From Desulfovibrio inopinatus DSM 10711 (lineage in GTDB: Bacteria; Desulfobacterota; Desulfovibrionia; Desulfovibrionales; Desulfovibrionaceae), in assembly GCF_000429305.1 (NCBI RefSeq), contig NZ_KE386878.1, positions 354,756 to 418,755 of the forward strand: a DNA stretch of 64,000 bases, in the 5' to 3' direction. The position numbers were made by a program, and so were the translations under genes. A model generated the notes under the pieces. It was given only the letters and a program-made list of their open reading frames with translations, did no database searches and was not told the origin of the DNA. Shown here in pieces: positions 26,567 to 35,547 of this stretch (its first letter is position 1; each line of letters begins with the position of its first letter).

Positions 26567-28621
26567 ATGAAAGATTTTGAACTCGTCGATGAAGTCTTTA
26601 TTGCTGAAGCGCACGAACACTTGGCGGACCTTGAAGACGCACTGCTTGAACTGGAAAACGATCCTCTTAATAAAGACCTGGTCGCTCGGGCTTTTCGTGC
26701 GATGCATACGTTGAAAGGCTCTGGTGCCATGTTTGGGTATACCGAGCTTTCGCGCTTTGCTCATGATGCTGAGACCGCTTTTGATCTTGTTCGCAAGGGG
26801 CGTCTCGATGTCGATTCACATCTACTGACGCTGTTTTTGACCGTCAAAGATCATATACTTCAACTCCTCACGACCAAGCATCCGAGCCAGGAAATAGTTT
26901 TGGAATCGGATCATCTTCTGGCCCAAATAAAGAGTCTGATGTCTGATGTTATTGATGAGAAGGCTTCACCCGGACAACGTCGACTTGACGCCGTATCCGG
27001 AGAGACCTTGTATTGGGTCCGATACATGCCGTCGACGGAATCCTATTTAATGGGGCCGGATCCCGCCGTTTTGGCTGAACAACTTGGACGTATGGGGAGC
27101 TTGCGCGAGGAGTTTCATGGAGAACGATATCCCAGTCTTGACTTGTTTGACCCTGAAAAAACATATGGACACTGGGATTTTCTTCTGCTCACGCTGGAAA
27201 CAGAAGAGCAGGTTCAGAAAATCTTTTCATTTACAGGGACCGAAGAAGAAGCTGTTATCCGTGCTCTTGGACAGAACCTCCGTGTTGATGCAGATGATAT
27301 TATGGTACTCTTGGATGAAATGGGAAAAATTGCCCCTGACATGGCGATGGGCCGTTTACAAGAGTATCTTACCGAGCCCTCGGTGCAGTCCCGTCCCGAT
27401 GTGGCGAAGCCACATTCCGGTTCTGTCTCCACGTTGGATGCAGGGAAGAGTTTGCGCGTGGATTCGGATAGACTCGACAGTTTAGTGAACATGGTTGGCG
27501 AACTTGTTATTCTGCAGTCTCGAATCGCGCAACTTTGTCGAAGACGTGAAGAAGAGTGTGAAGATGGCGATATAGAACTGGCAAGTGTTTCAGAAGATCT
27601 GGAGCGACTCTCCGACAAAATGCGGAATAGTGCCCTACGTTTGCGTATGGTTCCTATTGGGACCACGTTTGGGGGATTTCGTCGTCTTGTACGCGACCTT
27701 TGTGCTCAGTTCGATAAAAGTGTGGAACTCGTCTTGGAGGGAGCGGAAACGGAACTCGATAAAGTTGTTATCGATCGTCTCAAAGATCCGCTTATGCATA
27801 TTCTACGGAACAGTCTTGATCATGGTATCGAGTCCGCATCGAATCGCTTGAATATGGGGAAACCCGAAACCGGGACGGTTCGCCTTGAAGCATGTCATGG
27901 AGGAGGCGAGGTTATCATTCGGATTCGCGACGATGGTCGGGGGATTAATCCGAATCTTGTCTTGCGTAAAGCCAAAGCCCGAAATCTTGTCGCCGCCGAT
28001 GCCGAACTTGATGATAAAGATATTTTGAATCTCATTTTCGAACCAGGATTTTCGACAAAAGATGAGGTTACCGATATTTCCGGTCGTGGCGTGGGCATGG
28101 ATGTGGTCAAACGAAGCATTGAAGGTTTACGTGGGCGAGTTGAAATTGTGTCGCAACCCGGACAAGGAACCACGTTTACGATTCGATTGCCGTTGACGTT
28201 GGCGATCATAGACGGACTGTGTGTCGTCATCGGCAACGAGCATTATATTGTCCCATTGGCACATGTTGAAAGCTGTCAGGAACGATTTTTCCCGACACCT
28301 GAAGCGCGATCCGCAGTGAAGACCATTGAATCTTTTGATTTTATAGGCGCGATGACACCGTGTTTGAGCTTACGCAAGATACTCGGTGTTCCGTCGGAGC
28401 AGTCCGAATACGAGCGTATTATCATTGTTTCTGTTGACGGCATACGCGTTGGCTTGGCTGTCGATGTTATCATTGGCCGGCAACAAGCTGTTATCAAAAG
28501 CTTAAGCGATTTGTATAAGAATATTAATCTTATTTCCGGGACAACAATTAATGGAGATGGAGGAATCTCACTGATTCTAGATGTTCCGGCGTTGATAAAG
28601 CAGGTCGCTACACAGAAGTAG
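26567..28621 (+). CDS. cheA: CheA chemotaxis histidine kinase
   Basis: 684-residue CheA that phosphorylates CheY/CheB in response to chemoreceptors. The Hpt domain has FRAMHTLKGSGAMFGY with the phospho-His near residue 47. The middle segment (about 140-240) has the WDFLLLT-ETEEQVQKIF pattern often placed between Hpt and core in deltaproteobacterial CheA. Then come the dimerisation domain (LRVDSDRLDSLVNMVGELVI), the ATPase with HILRNSLDHGIE, DDGRGI and GRGVGMDVV, and a C-terminal CheW-like regulatory domain. It starts 62 bases after the chemoreceptor stop. No CheW, CheY, CheR or CheB is in the window, so the pair must use partners encoded elsewhere. Confidence 0.95.
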   Translation: MKDFELVDEVFIAEAHEHLADLEDALLELENDPLNKDLVARAFRAMHTLKGSGAMFGYTELSRFAHDAETAFDLVRKGRLDVDSHLLTLFLTVKDHILQLLTTKHPSQEIVLESDHLLAQIKSLMSDVIDEKASPGQRRLDAVSGETLYWVRYMPSTESYLMGPDPAVLAEQLGRMGSLREEFHGERYPSLDLFDPEKTYGHWDFLLLTLETEEQVQKIFSFTGTEEEAVIRALGQNLRVDADDIMVLLDEMGKIAPDMAMGRLQEYLTEPSVQSRPDVAKPHSGSVSTLDAGKSLRVDSDRLDSLVNMVGELVILQSRIAQLCRRREEECEDGDIELASVSEDLERLSDKMRNSALRLRMVPIGTTFGGFRRLVRDLCAQFDKSVELVLEGAETELDKVVIDRLKDPLMHILRNSLDHGIESASNRLNMGKPETGTVRLEACHGGGEVIIRIRDDGRGINPNLVLRKAKARNLVAADAELDDKDILNLIFEPGFSTKDEVTDISGRGVGMDVVKRSIEGLRGRVEIVSQPGQGTTFTIRLPLTLAIIDGLCVVIGNEHYIVPLAHVESCQERFFPTPEARSAVKTIESFDFIGAMTPCLSLRKILGVPSEQSEYERIIIVSVDGIRVGLAVDVIIGRQQAVIKSLSDLYKNINLISGTTINGDGGISLILDVPALIKQVATQK

Positions 28622-28715
28622 TATACTGCCAATATTCGAAATGTACTTGGTTCGTGATTATGGTATGACTCGCTAACATGCTCTTTCAAGTAATTGGGCG
28701 GGCTACATCGTTGTT

Positions 28716-29660
28716 TTATGGTGTTGGAAAAACAGGCAAACAGGACAGAAGCAGCGTATAGGAAAAGACGGAGAGCATTGTCGCCAGCATGACGACAGCT
28801 TTGGCAAGAGGGATATCGCCGCCAAGTTGATCGGCCAAAACATAGGACGCCGACGATGTTGGACAAGCAGCAAGAATAACACCTACCCCGATATTGACCC
28901 CTGTGATATGCATCGCATTCAAAATGAGGTAGGCTAGTCCCGGTAAGACTAAGAGTTTGAACGTTGTGGCCGTCATAGCAAACGAGATGGCTCCACGAAA
29001 TTCCGCTGGCTTAAAGGCTGCGCCAATGGCAACAAGCGCGAGAGGGAGCGTCATCCCTGAGAGAATATGCAATGTTTCCCCAATAATACGTGGTATACCG
29101 AAGCCAGAGAGACTGACGACCATACCGGCTGCGGCAGCAACGATGAGTGGATTAGAAAAAATTTGTCGCAAGCATTGCATCGCTGAGAGGTTGCCTACCT
29201 TGCGTCGTGGCCACAGCAACGCGAAAATACACAAGCCATTCAGCAGTGGAACAAGGAATCCCAGAAGGACCCCGGCTGCAGCCAGTCCCTCGTTCCCATA
29301 CACGCTGGCAACAACGGCTAACCCAATATATGCCATATTTCCCCGGATAGAGGCCTGAACAAAAGCTCCATGTTTCGATGGGGACGCGCCCATGAATGTG
29401 CCGATCGTCATGGTCAGCGCGAGTGACAGAAAAAATAATATTGTCATACCGGTGATAAGATCGATATTGAAATCTACGGAGAAATCGGCATGACCAATTT
29501 TATCAAAAAGCAGCAACGGTAAGAAAACGAGATAAAAAAGTCTATTGAGCTGTGAAACAAATGCATCATCTACAAGACCAACTCGAAAAATGGTATATCC
29601 TACTGCCATCGTCAAGAATATTGGACAGACAAGCAGGAACATAGAGATAAAGTGGGTCAT
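28716..29660 (-). CDS. AEC family transporter (auxin-efflux-carrier type)
   Basis: 314-residue inner-membrane transporter with about ten hydrophobic segments and the N-terminal PIFLTMAVGYTIFRVGLVDD typical of AEC permeases. Later PRIIGETLHILSGMTLPLALVAIGA is the conserved crossover region. Such permeases in bacteria export or import malate or other organic anions; the substrate is not given by the sequence. The start at 29660 is chosen because AGGG lies upstream at a fair distance and the length is normal; the open frame goes 33 codons further without family sequence. Convergent with CheA. Confidence 0.85.
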   Translation of the reverse strand: MTHFISMFLLVCPIFLTMAVGYTIFRVGLVDDAFVSQLNRLFYLVFLPLLLFDKIGHADFSVDFNIDLITGMTILFFLSLALTMTIGTFMGASPSKHGAFVQASIRGNMAYIGLAVVASVYGNEGLAAAGVLLGFLVPLLNGLCIFALLWPRRKVGNLSAMQCLRQIFSNPLIVAAAAGMVVSLSGFGIPRIIGETLHILSGMTLPLALVAIGAAFKPAEFRGAISFAMTATTFKLLVLPGLAYLILNAMHITGVNIGVGVILAACPTSSASYVLADQLGGDIPLAKAVVMLATMLSVFSYTLLLSCLPVFPTP

Positions 29661-29878
29661 GAACAATTGCCCTGTGAAGAGGATAGTGTGTAAATTCTTG
29701 TTGAGTGCGCCGTCTGTTACAGAAATTTTGTTCATGAACCCGAAGTGGACAAAGGTCAAGACAAGACAGGAATTTTTTGGATAAAAGAATTATTGGGATA
29801 TTGTTTTATGAAAGACAGTATACCGAGTGAAAGATCATGTTGATGAAGAAAATAATTTGAAAAACGTTGGGGGACGCA

Positions 29879-30676
29879 ATGCATTTACAAAGAAGCCGCC
29901 TCGCTATCACACTCTGTTGTATCGCTTTTCTCTTTGTTTCTTGTGTTCATGCCGCGAATTTTAATGATCCAGACTATCGGCAGGCTGTTGAGATCGCCTC
30001 GATGCCACTGACTGAAAACCGCCTTGATCCCAACCTTTGGGCCTTGAACCCCGCGTTTGTTGATCATGCACTCCGCTTTGATGACGAAGGGCGCGTTCTC
30101 ATGGTCACATGGACAGGGGGAGAGTATTATGATGGGAAAGAGGGGCAAGAATATATAATTCCCGATTTTGTAGAAGTCTGGCTTGCTCCTGTACCACAAC
30201 TCAAAACGTTTTTCAGTTCGACCGGCCGATCGGTAAGTGTGCGACGACTTGAACAGGCATACGGTTTACCACCAGATTCAGGGTATACAAAACTCGTCAC
30301 CATGTGGGTGGATCCTGATGATCTTGTGCGCCCCTGCCCGGATCCCGCCGTCTCCGATACGATATGTGAAACTAATTTTCCTGTAGGATATTATGTGGAG
30401 GTCAGCCAAGACTATCAAGAGTGGTTTACGCAACGGCGTGCCACGATATATGATTGTGATTCCGGGAACTGCTATCCGTGGACTGGTCTTGGATACACGT
30501 ATGATTGGGGAGCGGATGCAGTCCCGAATCATATCGGTCTGAGTGAGTATATTAAACCCGAGGGACATGCCGCGACGGTTGTTATTGATGCTGTCAAACC
30601 AACGATGCAATATTTTACGGTCAACACTGCACCCTTCGTCACTATATTGCTTGAAGATGATTTCTCAACCCAATGA
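29879..30676 (+). CDS. Exported protein of unknown function
   Basis: 265 residues, not recognised. A signal peptide (MHLQRSRLAITLCCIAFLF, cleavage near VHA-A) is clear, and GGGGGA lies 6 bases before the ATG at 29879. The mature part is acidic, rich in Tyr/Trp/Pro, with four cysteines in two pairs (CPDPAVSDTIC and CDSGNC) that could form disulfides. LRFDDEGRVLMVTWTGGEYYDG and VEVSQDYQEWF are distinctive segments. It is a single gene, divergent from an AEC transporter and convergent with a DUF2238 gene. Some exported proteins with this layout occur in Desulfovibrio, but no family was identified. Confidence 0.8.
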   Translation: MHLQRSRLAITLCCIAFLFVSCVHAANFNDPDYRQAVEIASMPLTENRLDPNLWALNPAFVDHALRFDDEGRVLMVTWTGGEYYDGKEGQEYIIPDFVEVWLAPVPQLKTFFSSTGRSVSVRRLEQAYGLPPDSGYTKLVTMWVDPDDLVRPCPDPAVSDTICETNFPVGYYVEVSQDYQEWFTQRRATIYDCDSGNCYPWTGLGYTYDWGADAVPNHIGLSEYIKPEGHAATVVIDAVKPTMQYFTVNTAPFVTILLEDDFSTQ

Positions 30677-30717
30677 TTGTTGAGGGGAAAAGAGCAAGGC
30701 GAATTGAGGCTAACGTC

Positions 30718-31359
30718 TCATTCCTCAGTCCATGATGTTGAGGCATGCGTTGTCTTGGCTTTCTTGCTACTGAGAACAGCATACAGGGCCAAACTGAAGA
30801 GTGCCCCGAGTGTGTCGGCGAACATGTCTTTTTGCGCGTCCCATATATCGCCTTGGCTTCCAAGGAACGCGATGCCAGCATCTCCCCCTTCCAAGGCAGC
30901 ATACCACCATTCAATGATTTCATAGCCTGCAGCGACAGCCATGATAGCAAATAATCCAAAGAGATAGGCGACGGTTTTGTGAGCCAATCTACAACGTAAT
31001 AGCCATTCCGTTATGGCAAACGCATACAGTCCGACGGCAAAATGACCGATGCGATCAAAATGATTTCGGGCAAATCCGAACGTTTCGGTAACGAAATCGA
31101 ATGGAACTGCGGCAAATGTATAGTGCCCGCCCAAGGTATGCCAGAAGAGCCATATTGCCATGAGAACATAGGCCGTTCGCGAAAATTGAAAATGCCGATA
31201 TGTCATCAATAACAGAGCAAATACCACCATGACCGGTATGTTCTCTGCCCACCACACCGTTCGTGATACCGGATCAATGGCCAGAACAACCCACCAGACA
31301 ACATAAGCAATCGCCAAAACGAAGGGGAGACGTGAAGGGGAGGGAGCTGAACAATCCAT
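30718..31359 (-). CDS. DUF2238 (YjdF-like) inner-membrane protein
   Basis: 213-residue membrane protein with six hydrophobic segments. The HTLGGHYTFAAVPFDF and NHFDRIGHFAVGLYAFA blocks and AGYEIIEWWYAA then DIWDAQKDMFADTLGA are the conserved core of the DUF2238 family (E. coli YjdF). AAAGGA lies 6 bases before the ATG at 31359, which is why this start is preferred over longer frames. The family has no known function; the repeated His, Asp and Glu in membrane segments suggest a catalytic or metal site. Confidence 0.85.
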   Translation of the reverse strand: MDCSAPSPSRLPFVLAIAYVVWWVVLAIDPVSRTVWWAENIPVMVVFALLLMTYRHFQFSRTAYVLMAIWLFWHTLGGHYTFAAVPFDFVTETFGFARNHFDRIGHFAVGLYAFAITEWLLRCRLAHKTVAYLFGLFAIMAVAAGYEIIEWWYAALEGGDAGIAFLGSQGDIWDAQKDMFADTLGALFSLALYAVLSSKKAKTTHASTSWTEE

Positions 31360-31658
31360 GACGTGTCCTTTGGATGTGCTCAATGAGCGTGCTGAAGGTG
31401 TACAGTTTCCAGTCTTTTTTGAATGATTTTCTCTTGATGTCAAATAGACGATGACACTCTCGGCATCGTTGGTCGAGTGGCTGCACGGATTGGATTTTTC
31501 GTGATTGTATCACACGTGATGCGCTGAAGGTAACGCATGATATCGCGGTCATAGAGAATCGCTCATTGCTCATGTTCTTTGTATCTTTGCTCTCTATGTG
31601 GAATATGCTATCTGAGACAATTCTGATCTTTCTCACCATAAATCTCCTGGAGTCGTGT

Positions 31659-32456
31659 ATGTCGTGGATCTCACTCTCAGATACAGATCGTGCATATTAT
31701 GTGGAAACCGGTACAGGCACGCCGCTCGTCTTTGTCTCCGGTTGGGGTGGGGATGCCAGCAATTGGGTTGATGATATGGCATTTTTTGGGCGTCACTTTC
31801 GATGCATTGCTGTGGATCATCCGGGTATCGCCGGACAGCCATTGCCCGAAAGCACATTTTCAACGCAGGATATGGCCGATCGTATTGTGCAGGCTCTTCG
31901 TGCCTTGAAGATTGAACGCGCACACATTCTCGGACATTCTATGGGAGGGGCGGTTGCGCAGTATATTGCTATACGCCATCCGGATATTGTCGAACGACTC
32001 GTCTTGTGTGGGACATTCGCGCGACTCGACAACCGATCAGCGCGTGTGATTGCGTCATGCGGTGAGCTTATGCAAAACTGTGATGAAGATGCCGCTATGC
32101 GTATGATATATTGGCTTATTTTTGGTGCACAATTCTATGAGACGCACCTTGATACCATTGATACGCTTTTCTCCATGCGGAAGGACAACCCGATTCCTCA
32201 TGGCGTCTTTGTCTATCAGACGGAAACATGCCTGAGTCACGATAGCCGAGAGCATCTCGGAAAAATTCAATCTCCGACTCTTATCACACACGGTACCGCC
32301 GATATTCTTATGAGTCCCTCACTCGGCGAGGCCGTCGCAAACATGATTCCTGACGCAACGTTATTTTCCTTGGACAACGCGGGACACAGCCACCTGTGGG
32401 AGTATTCTACAACGTGGAGAAAACGGGTGATGGCGTTTTTGTTGGGTGAAGCGTGA
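31659..32456 (+). CDS. Alpha/beta hydrolase
   Basis: 265-residue alpha/beta hydrolase. The nucleophile elbow is GHSMGG (Ser near residue 97) after FVSGWGGDASNW (oxyanion region) and the base is in LDNAGHSHLW near the C-terminus; Asp of THGTADILM is the likely third member. CTGGAG lies 7 bases before the ATG at 31659; the open frame extends 31 codons upstream without family sequence. The substrate is unknown; esters or a hydrolytic dienelactone-type step are possible. It converges on modB and the two genes are separated by a hairpin. Confidence 0.87.
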   Translation: MSWISLSDTDRAYYVETGTGTPLVFVSGWGGDASNWVDDMAFFGRHFRCIAVDHPGIAGQPLPESTFSTQDMADRIVQALRALKIERAHILGHSMGGAVAQYIAIRHPDIVERLVLCGTFARLDNRSARVIASCGELMQNCDEDAAMRMIYWLIFGAQFYETHLDTIDTLFSMRKDNPIPHGVFVYQTETCLSHDSREHLGKIQSPTLITHGTADILMSPSLGEAVANMIPDATLFSLDNAGHSHLWEYSTTWRKRVMAFLLGEA

Positions 32457-32486
32457 GAGCAGAAAAAAAATTACAACATCATGATA

Positions 32487-32512
32487 CAACGCAGAGGGGA
32501 GGAACTGCGTTG
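32487..32512. terminator. Short bidirectional hairpin between convergent genes
   Basis: CAACGCAG (32487-32494) and CTGCGTTG (32505-32512) are exact inverted repeats, between the hydrolase stop and the modB stop. The left flank carries a run of A bases at 32463-32470, so it can terminate the leftward transcript. Confidence 0.6.
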
Positions 32513-32521
32513 CATCTTAAA

Positions 32522-33205
32522 TCACTCCGCTGACAACCGTCGTGTAGCGGCAACAAGGGCGAGTGATACGACGCCGAGGATGATGACGAGAATGAACGCG
32601 CGCTCGTAGTCACCGGTGAAGACGGCGTTGTAGATTTCCAGTGACACGGTATTGGTTTTTCCGACGATGTTGCCACCGAGCATGAGGGTGATGCCGACAT
32701 CACCCATGGATCGGGCCAGAGCGAGAAAGAGTCCTACGCCGATATTCTTTCGCAAGAGTGGCAGTACAATGCGAAAAAAGATTGTGATTCGCGATTTGCC
32801 CAAAATTTGCGCCGCCTCGATATAACGGCCGATTTCTCGACGGAGAGATGCCTGAACCGGTTTGACGATAAGTGGCAACCCCGCCACAAACGAGGCTAAA
32901 GACACACCCCAGAAGCTGAATACGATATCAAGCCCGAACGCATGGGATAAAATTTCTCCGAACGGTCCTCGCCTTCCGAGGAGGAGCAGTAAAAGAAATC
33001 CTGTTGCTATGGGGGGAAAGATGAGGGGAAGCGTGATCAAAAAGTCCACAATGGACGCCAGTGGACTGCGCCAACGTCCAAGACTGTAACCCAACCCAAT
33101 TCCAAAAATGGCCAGCAAGGGGGTAACGACACACGCCGTTTTGAGACTGAGCACAATAGGGCCTACGGTGCCTGGCTGACTTAATACCATAAAAAATGAC
33201 GACAT
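32522..33205 (-). CDS. modB: Molybdate ABC transporter permease ModB
   Basis: 227-residue inner-membrane permease with five to six hydrophobic segments. The EAA-type loop reads EAAQILGKSRITIFFRIVLPLLRKN (at about 130-154), and FVAGLPLIVKP is typical of ModB. It forms the channel of the ModABC importer for molybdate or tungstate. It is the last gene of the leftward operon, 88 bases after modA with a strong hairpin in the gap. Tungstate as substrate is possible because a TunR-like regulator is adjacent. Confidence 0.92.
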   Translation of the reverse strand: MSSFFMVLSQPGTVGPIVLSLKTACVVTPLLAIFGIGLGYSLGRWRSPLASIVDFLITLPLIFPPIATGFLLLLLLGRRGPFGEILSHAFGLDIVFSFWGVSLASFVAGLPLIVKPVQASLRREIGRYIEAAQILGKSRITIFFRIVLPLLRKNIGVGLFLALARSMGDVGITLMLGGNIVGKTNTVSLEIYNAVFTGDYERAFILVIILGVVSLALVAATRRLSAE

Positions 33206-33248
33206 GAAGAAGTACGCCTTTTTAGTCGATCATGAATGATGAATGTCT

Positions 33249-33281
33249 ATTCGGCCGGAAAAGGGAGCTTTCCGGCCGAAT
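33249..33281 (-). promoter_or_regulatory. 13-bp perfect hairpin between modA and modB
   Basis: ATTCGGCCGGAAA (33249-33261) and TTTCCGGCCGAAT (33269-33281) form an exact stem with loop AGGGAGC. No T run follows on the minus strand, so it is better read as an mRNA-stability or partial-attenuation element, which would give more binding protein (ModA) than permease. Role is inference. Confidence 0.55.
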
Positions 33282-33293
33282 AATGCGTGGTGG

Positions 33294-34070
33294 CTACAGC
33301 CCCTGTTTCGCAACAATTGCGCGGGCGGTATCCGACTTGAGGAATTGGTCGAAAGTAGCCGCAGCATCGGGGTTTGGGCTTGACGCAAGAGTTTTGGCTA
33401 TGATTTGGATGGGAGCATAGAGGCTTTCGTCAACGGGGATGATTGCCTCGGCTTTGTCCGCAATGGCAAGGGCGTCGGTTAAATTAATAAAACCAAGATC
33501 GACTTCTCCGCTAATGACATAGGCAGAGACTTGGGGAACCGTGCCAACAACAAGGAGGTTGGACTCTACGTCTTTCCCAAGACCTGTTTTTTCCAGAAAT
33601 TGTGATGCTGCGCGACCATAGATCGCTTTCTTTGTATCAGGCATAGCAATGCGTTTGACAGCGGGATTGGTCAGAACAGACTTGCCGCTTGCCGCATCGA
33701 TCACTTTGACTTCTTTGATACCGTCAATAGAAACGCCTTTGGCGACAGCGAGGATGAGTTTCCCACGGCCGACGGCTTCTTCATTGCTCCACGAAAGATC
33801 GGAATTATCCAGAAAACGTTTGTCCCCGATAACGAGGTCGATGACGCCGCTCTGTTTGGACTGGGCGATAACTTGTCCCATATTGCCAAATACTTGCTGT
33901 GGCAACGGGTGTCCATCTTCGACATACGCTTTACACAACGCCGTAACGAGTTGTTTGTAACCGGCTCCGGCGGCAATGGTCAGTGTATCTTCAGCAAAGG
34001 CAGTGGAGACACTGGCAAGAAGAAGGAAAGCGATCAGTAAGTAGCGGTTCAGTAAGCGGATGAAATTCAT
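33294..34070 (-). CDS. modA: Molybdate/tungstate-binding protein ModA
   Basis: 258-residue periplasmic binding protein with a signal peptide (LLIAFLLLASVSTAFA-E). The mature start DTLTIAAGAGYKQLVTALCKAY and the VFGNMGQVIAQSKQSG block are typical of ModA. It captures the oxyanion for ModBC. Many ModA proteins have ASL at the first ligand site; here it reads AGAGYK, so ligand preference may differ. It lies 12 bases after modC in the operon. Confidence 0.9.
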   Translation of the reverse strand: MNFIRLLNRYLLIAFLLLASVSTAFAEDTLTIAAGAGYKQLVTALCKAYVEDGHPLPQQVFGNMGQVIAQSKQSGVIDLVIGDKRFLDNSDLSWSNEEAVGRGKLILAVAKGVSIDGIKEVKVIDAASGKSVLTNPAVKRIAMPDTKKAIYGRAASQFLEKTGLGKDVESNLLVVGTVPQVSAYVISGEVDLGFINLTDALAIADKAEAIIPVDESLYAPIQIIAKTLASSPNPDAAATFDQFLKSDTARAIVAKQGL

Positions 34071-34082
34071 ACATTCTCCTGT

Positions 34083-34832
34083 TTAAGCCGAGTGGCGGAC
34101 ATAGGCTTGTGGTGTTTCCTGACAACCGGCCGTTGCAAGCGATAGTCCCGCGGCTTGTTGTCTGAGCAGGGTGGTTTGACGCTTCAACCAGTCGGGATCA
34201 TGTCGGCCGTCGCGTAAAGAGACGACGCGATCTGCCATGTTGAGACCATCGGCAAGATCGTGTGTGACATGAAGAATGGGGAGGTGATGGGTGCGGCGTA
34301 AATTCAGAATAAGTTCACGAAGCATAAAGCGATTTTCCACATCCAGCGCGGAAAAAGGCTCGTCTAAGAGAAGCATGCAGGGGCTACTCGCGAGAACCTG
34401 ACAGAGCGCGGCCCGTTGTCGTTCTCCACCGGACACTTGATATGGTTTTCGGTCCACAAGATGCCGAATCCCCATTTGCTCAAACAAAGGCCCGGGATCT
34501 TCCTGCATAGGCATGGCGAATTCCACATTCTCCCTCAAGGTCATATGGGGGAAGAGTAAAGCATCTTGAGAGAGTAATCCGACACGTCGATGTTGTGGAG
34601 TTCTATGGAGTTTATTTCCTCTGCTCCATATATCTCCACCGAAACAAACTTCCCCTTGATCCGGTGTTTCCAACCCCGCAAGACAGCGTAAAACTGTGGT
34701 TTTTCCCGAACCCGACGGCCCGACCAGTGCCAGGATTTCTTCTTGGCCACAGGTAATTTCAACATCAAGGTTAAAATTGGAGAGTTGCTTGAACAGTCGA
34801 GCTCTCAAGCCGTTTGCGGGGAGGGAATTCAT
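34083..34832 (-). CDS. modC: Molybdate ABC transporter ATPase ModC
   Basis: 249-residue ABC ATPase. Walker A GPSGSGKTT (about 38-46), signature VSGGERQRAALCQVLA (about 135), Walker B MLLLDEPFSALD and the switch HVTHDL are intact. Many ModC proteins are about 350 residues with a C-terminal TOBE domain for molybdate sensing; this one stops before it, so transport is probably not sensed by ModC itself. The start overlaps the upstream hydrolase stop (ATGA), showing co-translation. Powers uptake through ModB. Confidence 0.92.
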   Translation of the reverse strand: MNSLPANGLRARLFKQLSNFNLDVEITCGQEEILALVGPSGSGKTTVLRCLAGLETPDQGEVCFGGDIWSRGNKLHRTPQHRRVGLLSQDALLFPHMTLRENVEFAMPMQEDPGPLFEQMGIRHLVDRKPYQVSGGERQRAALCQVLASSPCMLLLDEPFSALDVENRFMLRELILNLRRTHHLPILHVTHDLADGLNMADRVVSLRDGRHDPDWLKRQTTLLRQQAAGLSLATAGCQETPQAYVRHSA

Positions 34833-35545
34833 GCTGCTGAACCTGCCTGGGCTATCACTGCGGTATCAAGCATCGCGGCGAGTTCCTGTGGATGCGTTAC
34901 CATGGGACAATGTCCGGAGTTCAGTTCTGTGACAGACCAGCCAAAAGATCGCGCTTTCCCGGCCATGGCTCGAATGAATGGGCTTGCTGTGGCTGTGCAG
35001 GTGATAAATGAAACAGGAACACATGTAGGATCGAACTCAGAAGGAAATGGCGTGAGAAAAGCACTTTCCGGAAAATCGCAGAGTCGGGCAGAGAACCAAG
35101 GGCCTCGAGATTCCGGAACACCAAACACGTTGAGGGGCCACGGTTTGATCTTCCAGTTTCCAACGCGATGACTTTCAAGCATATGCCGAAAAGCCTCTCC
35201 GGCCGTATCAACAAAACTTCGATTGCTTTGAGGGATAATGGTATCCACAAGGATGGCTTGGTGAAGCAGGTGCGGCGTCCCCATCATGATGGCACCACAG
35301 ATCAGCCCCGAGTAGCTGTGGCCGACAAGAACGACATCGTCGAGTTCTTCGAAATAGATATAATTCGATATATCTTGAATGAAGGTGTTGAGATCAATAC
35401 CTTCACGTCCACCATGGTGGAGATACCCACAACCGGATAACGTCGGGATGTGGGTTTCATGCCCCATAGATTGGAGTATATCGGATACTTCCCGCCAGAC
35501 CCAGGCCCCTTGAAATGCGCCATGAACAAAAAGAAATTTAGCCAT
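34829..35545 (-). CDS. Alpha/beta hydrolase (MES/salicylate-esterase-like)
   Basis: 238-residue alpha/beta hydrolase. FVHGAFQGAWVWREV at the start, the elbow GHSYSG (Ser near residue 79) and the C-terminal LNSGHCPMVTHPQELA match the plant-type MES/hydroxynitrile-lyase-like group found in bacteria. It lies 2 bases after trmO and overlaps modC by 4 bases. Its presence in a molybdate operon is unusual and no substrate can be named; the overlap suggests it is a regular part of the transcript. Confidence 0.85.
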   Translation of the reverse strand: MAKFLFVHGAFQGAWVWREVSDILQSMGHETHIPTLSGCGYLHHGGREGIDLNTFIQDISNYIYFEELDDVVLVGHSYSGLICGAIMMGTPHLLHQAILVDTIIPQSNRSFVDTAGEAFRHMLESHRVGNWKIKPWPLNVFGVPESRGPWFSARLCDFPESAFLTPFPSEFDPTCVPVSFITCTATASPFIRAMAGKARSFGWSVTELNSGHCPMVTHPQELAAMLDTAVIAQAGSAA

Positions 35546-35547
35546 GA

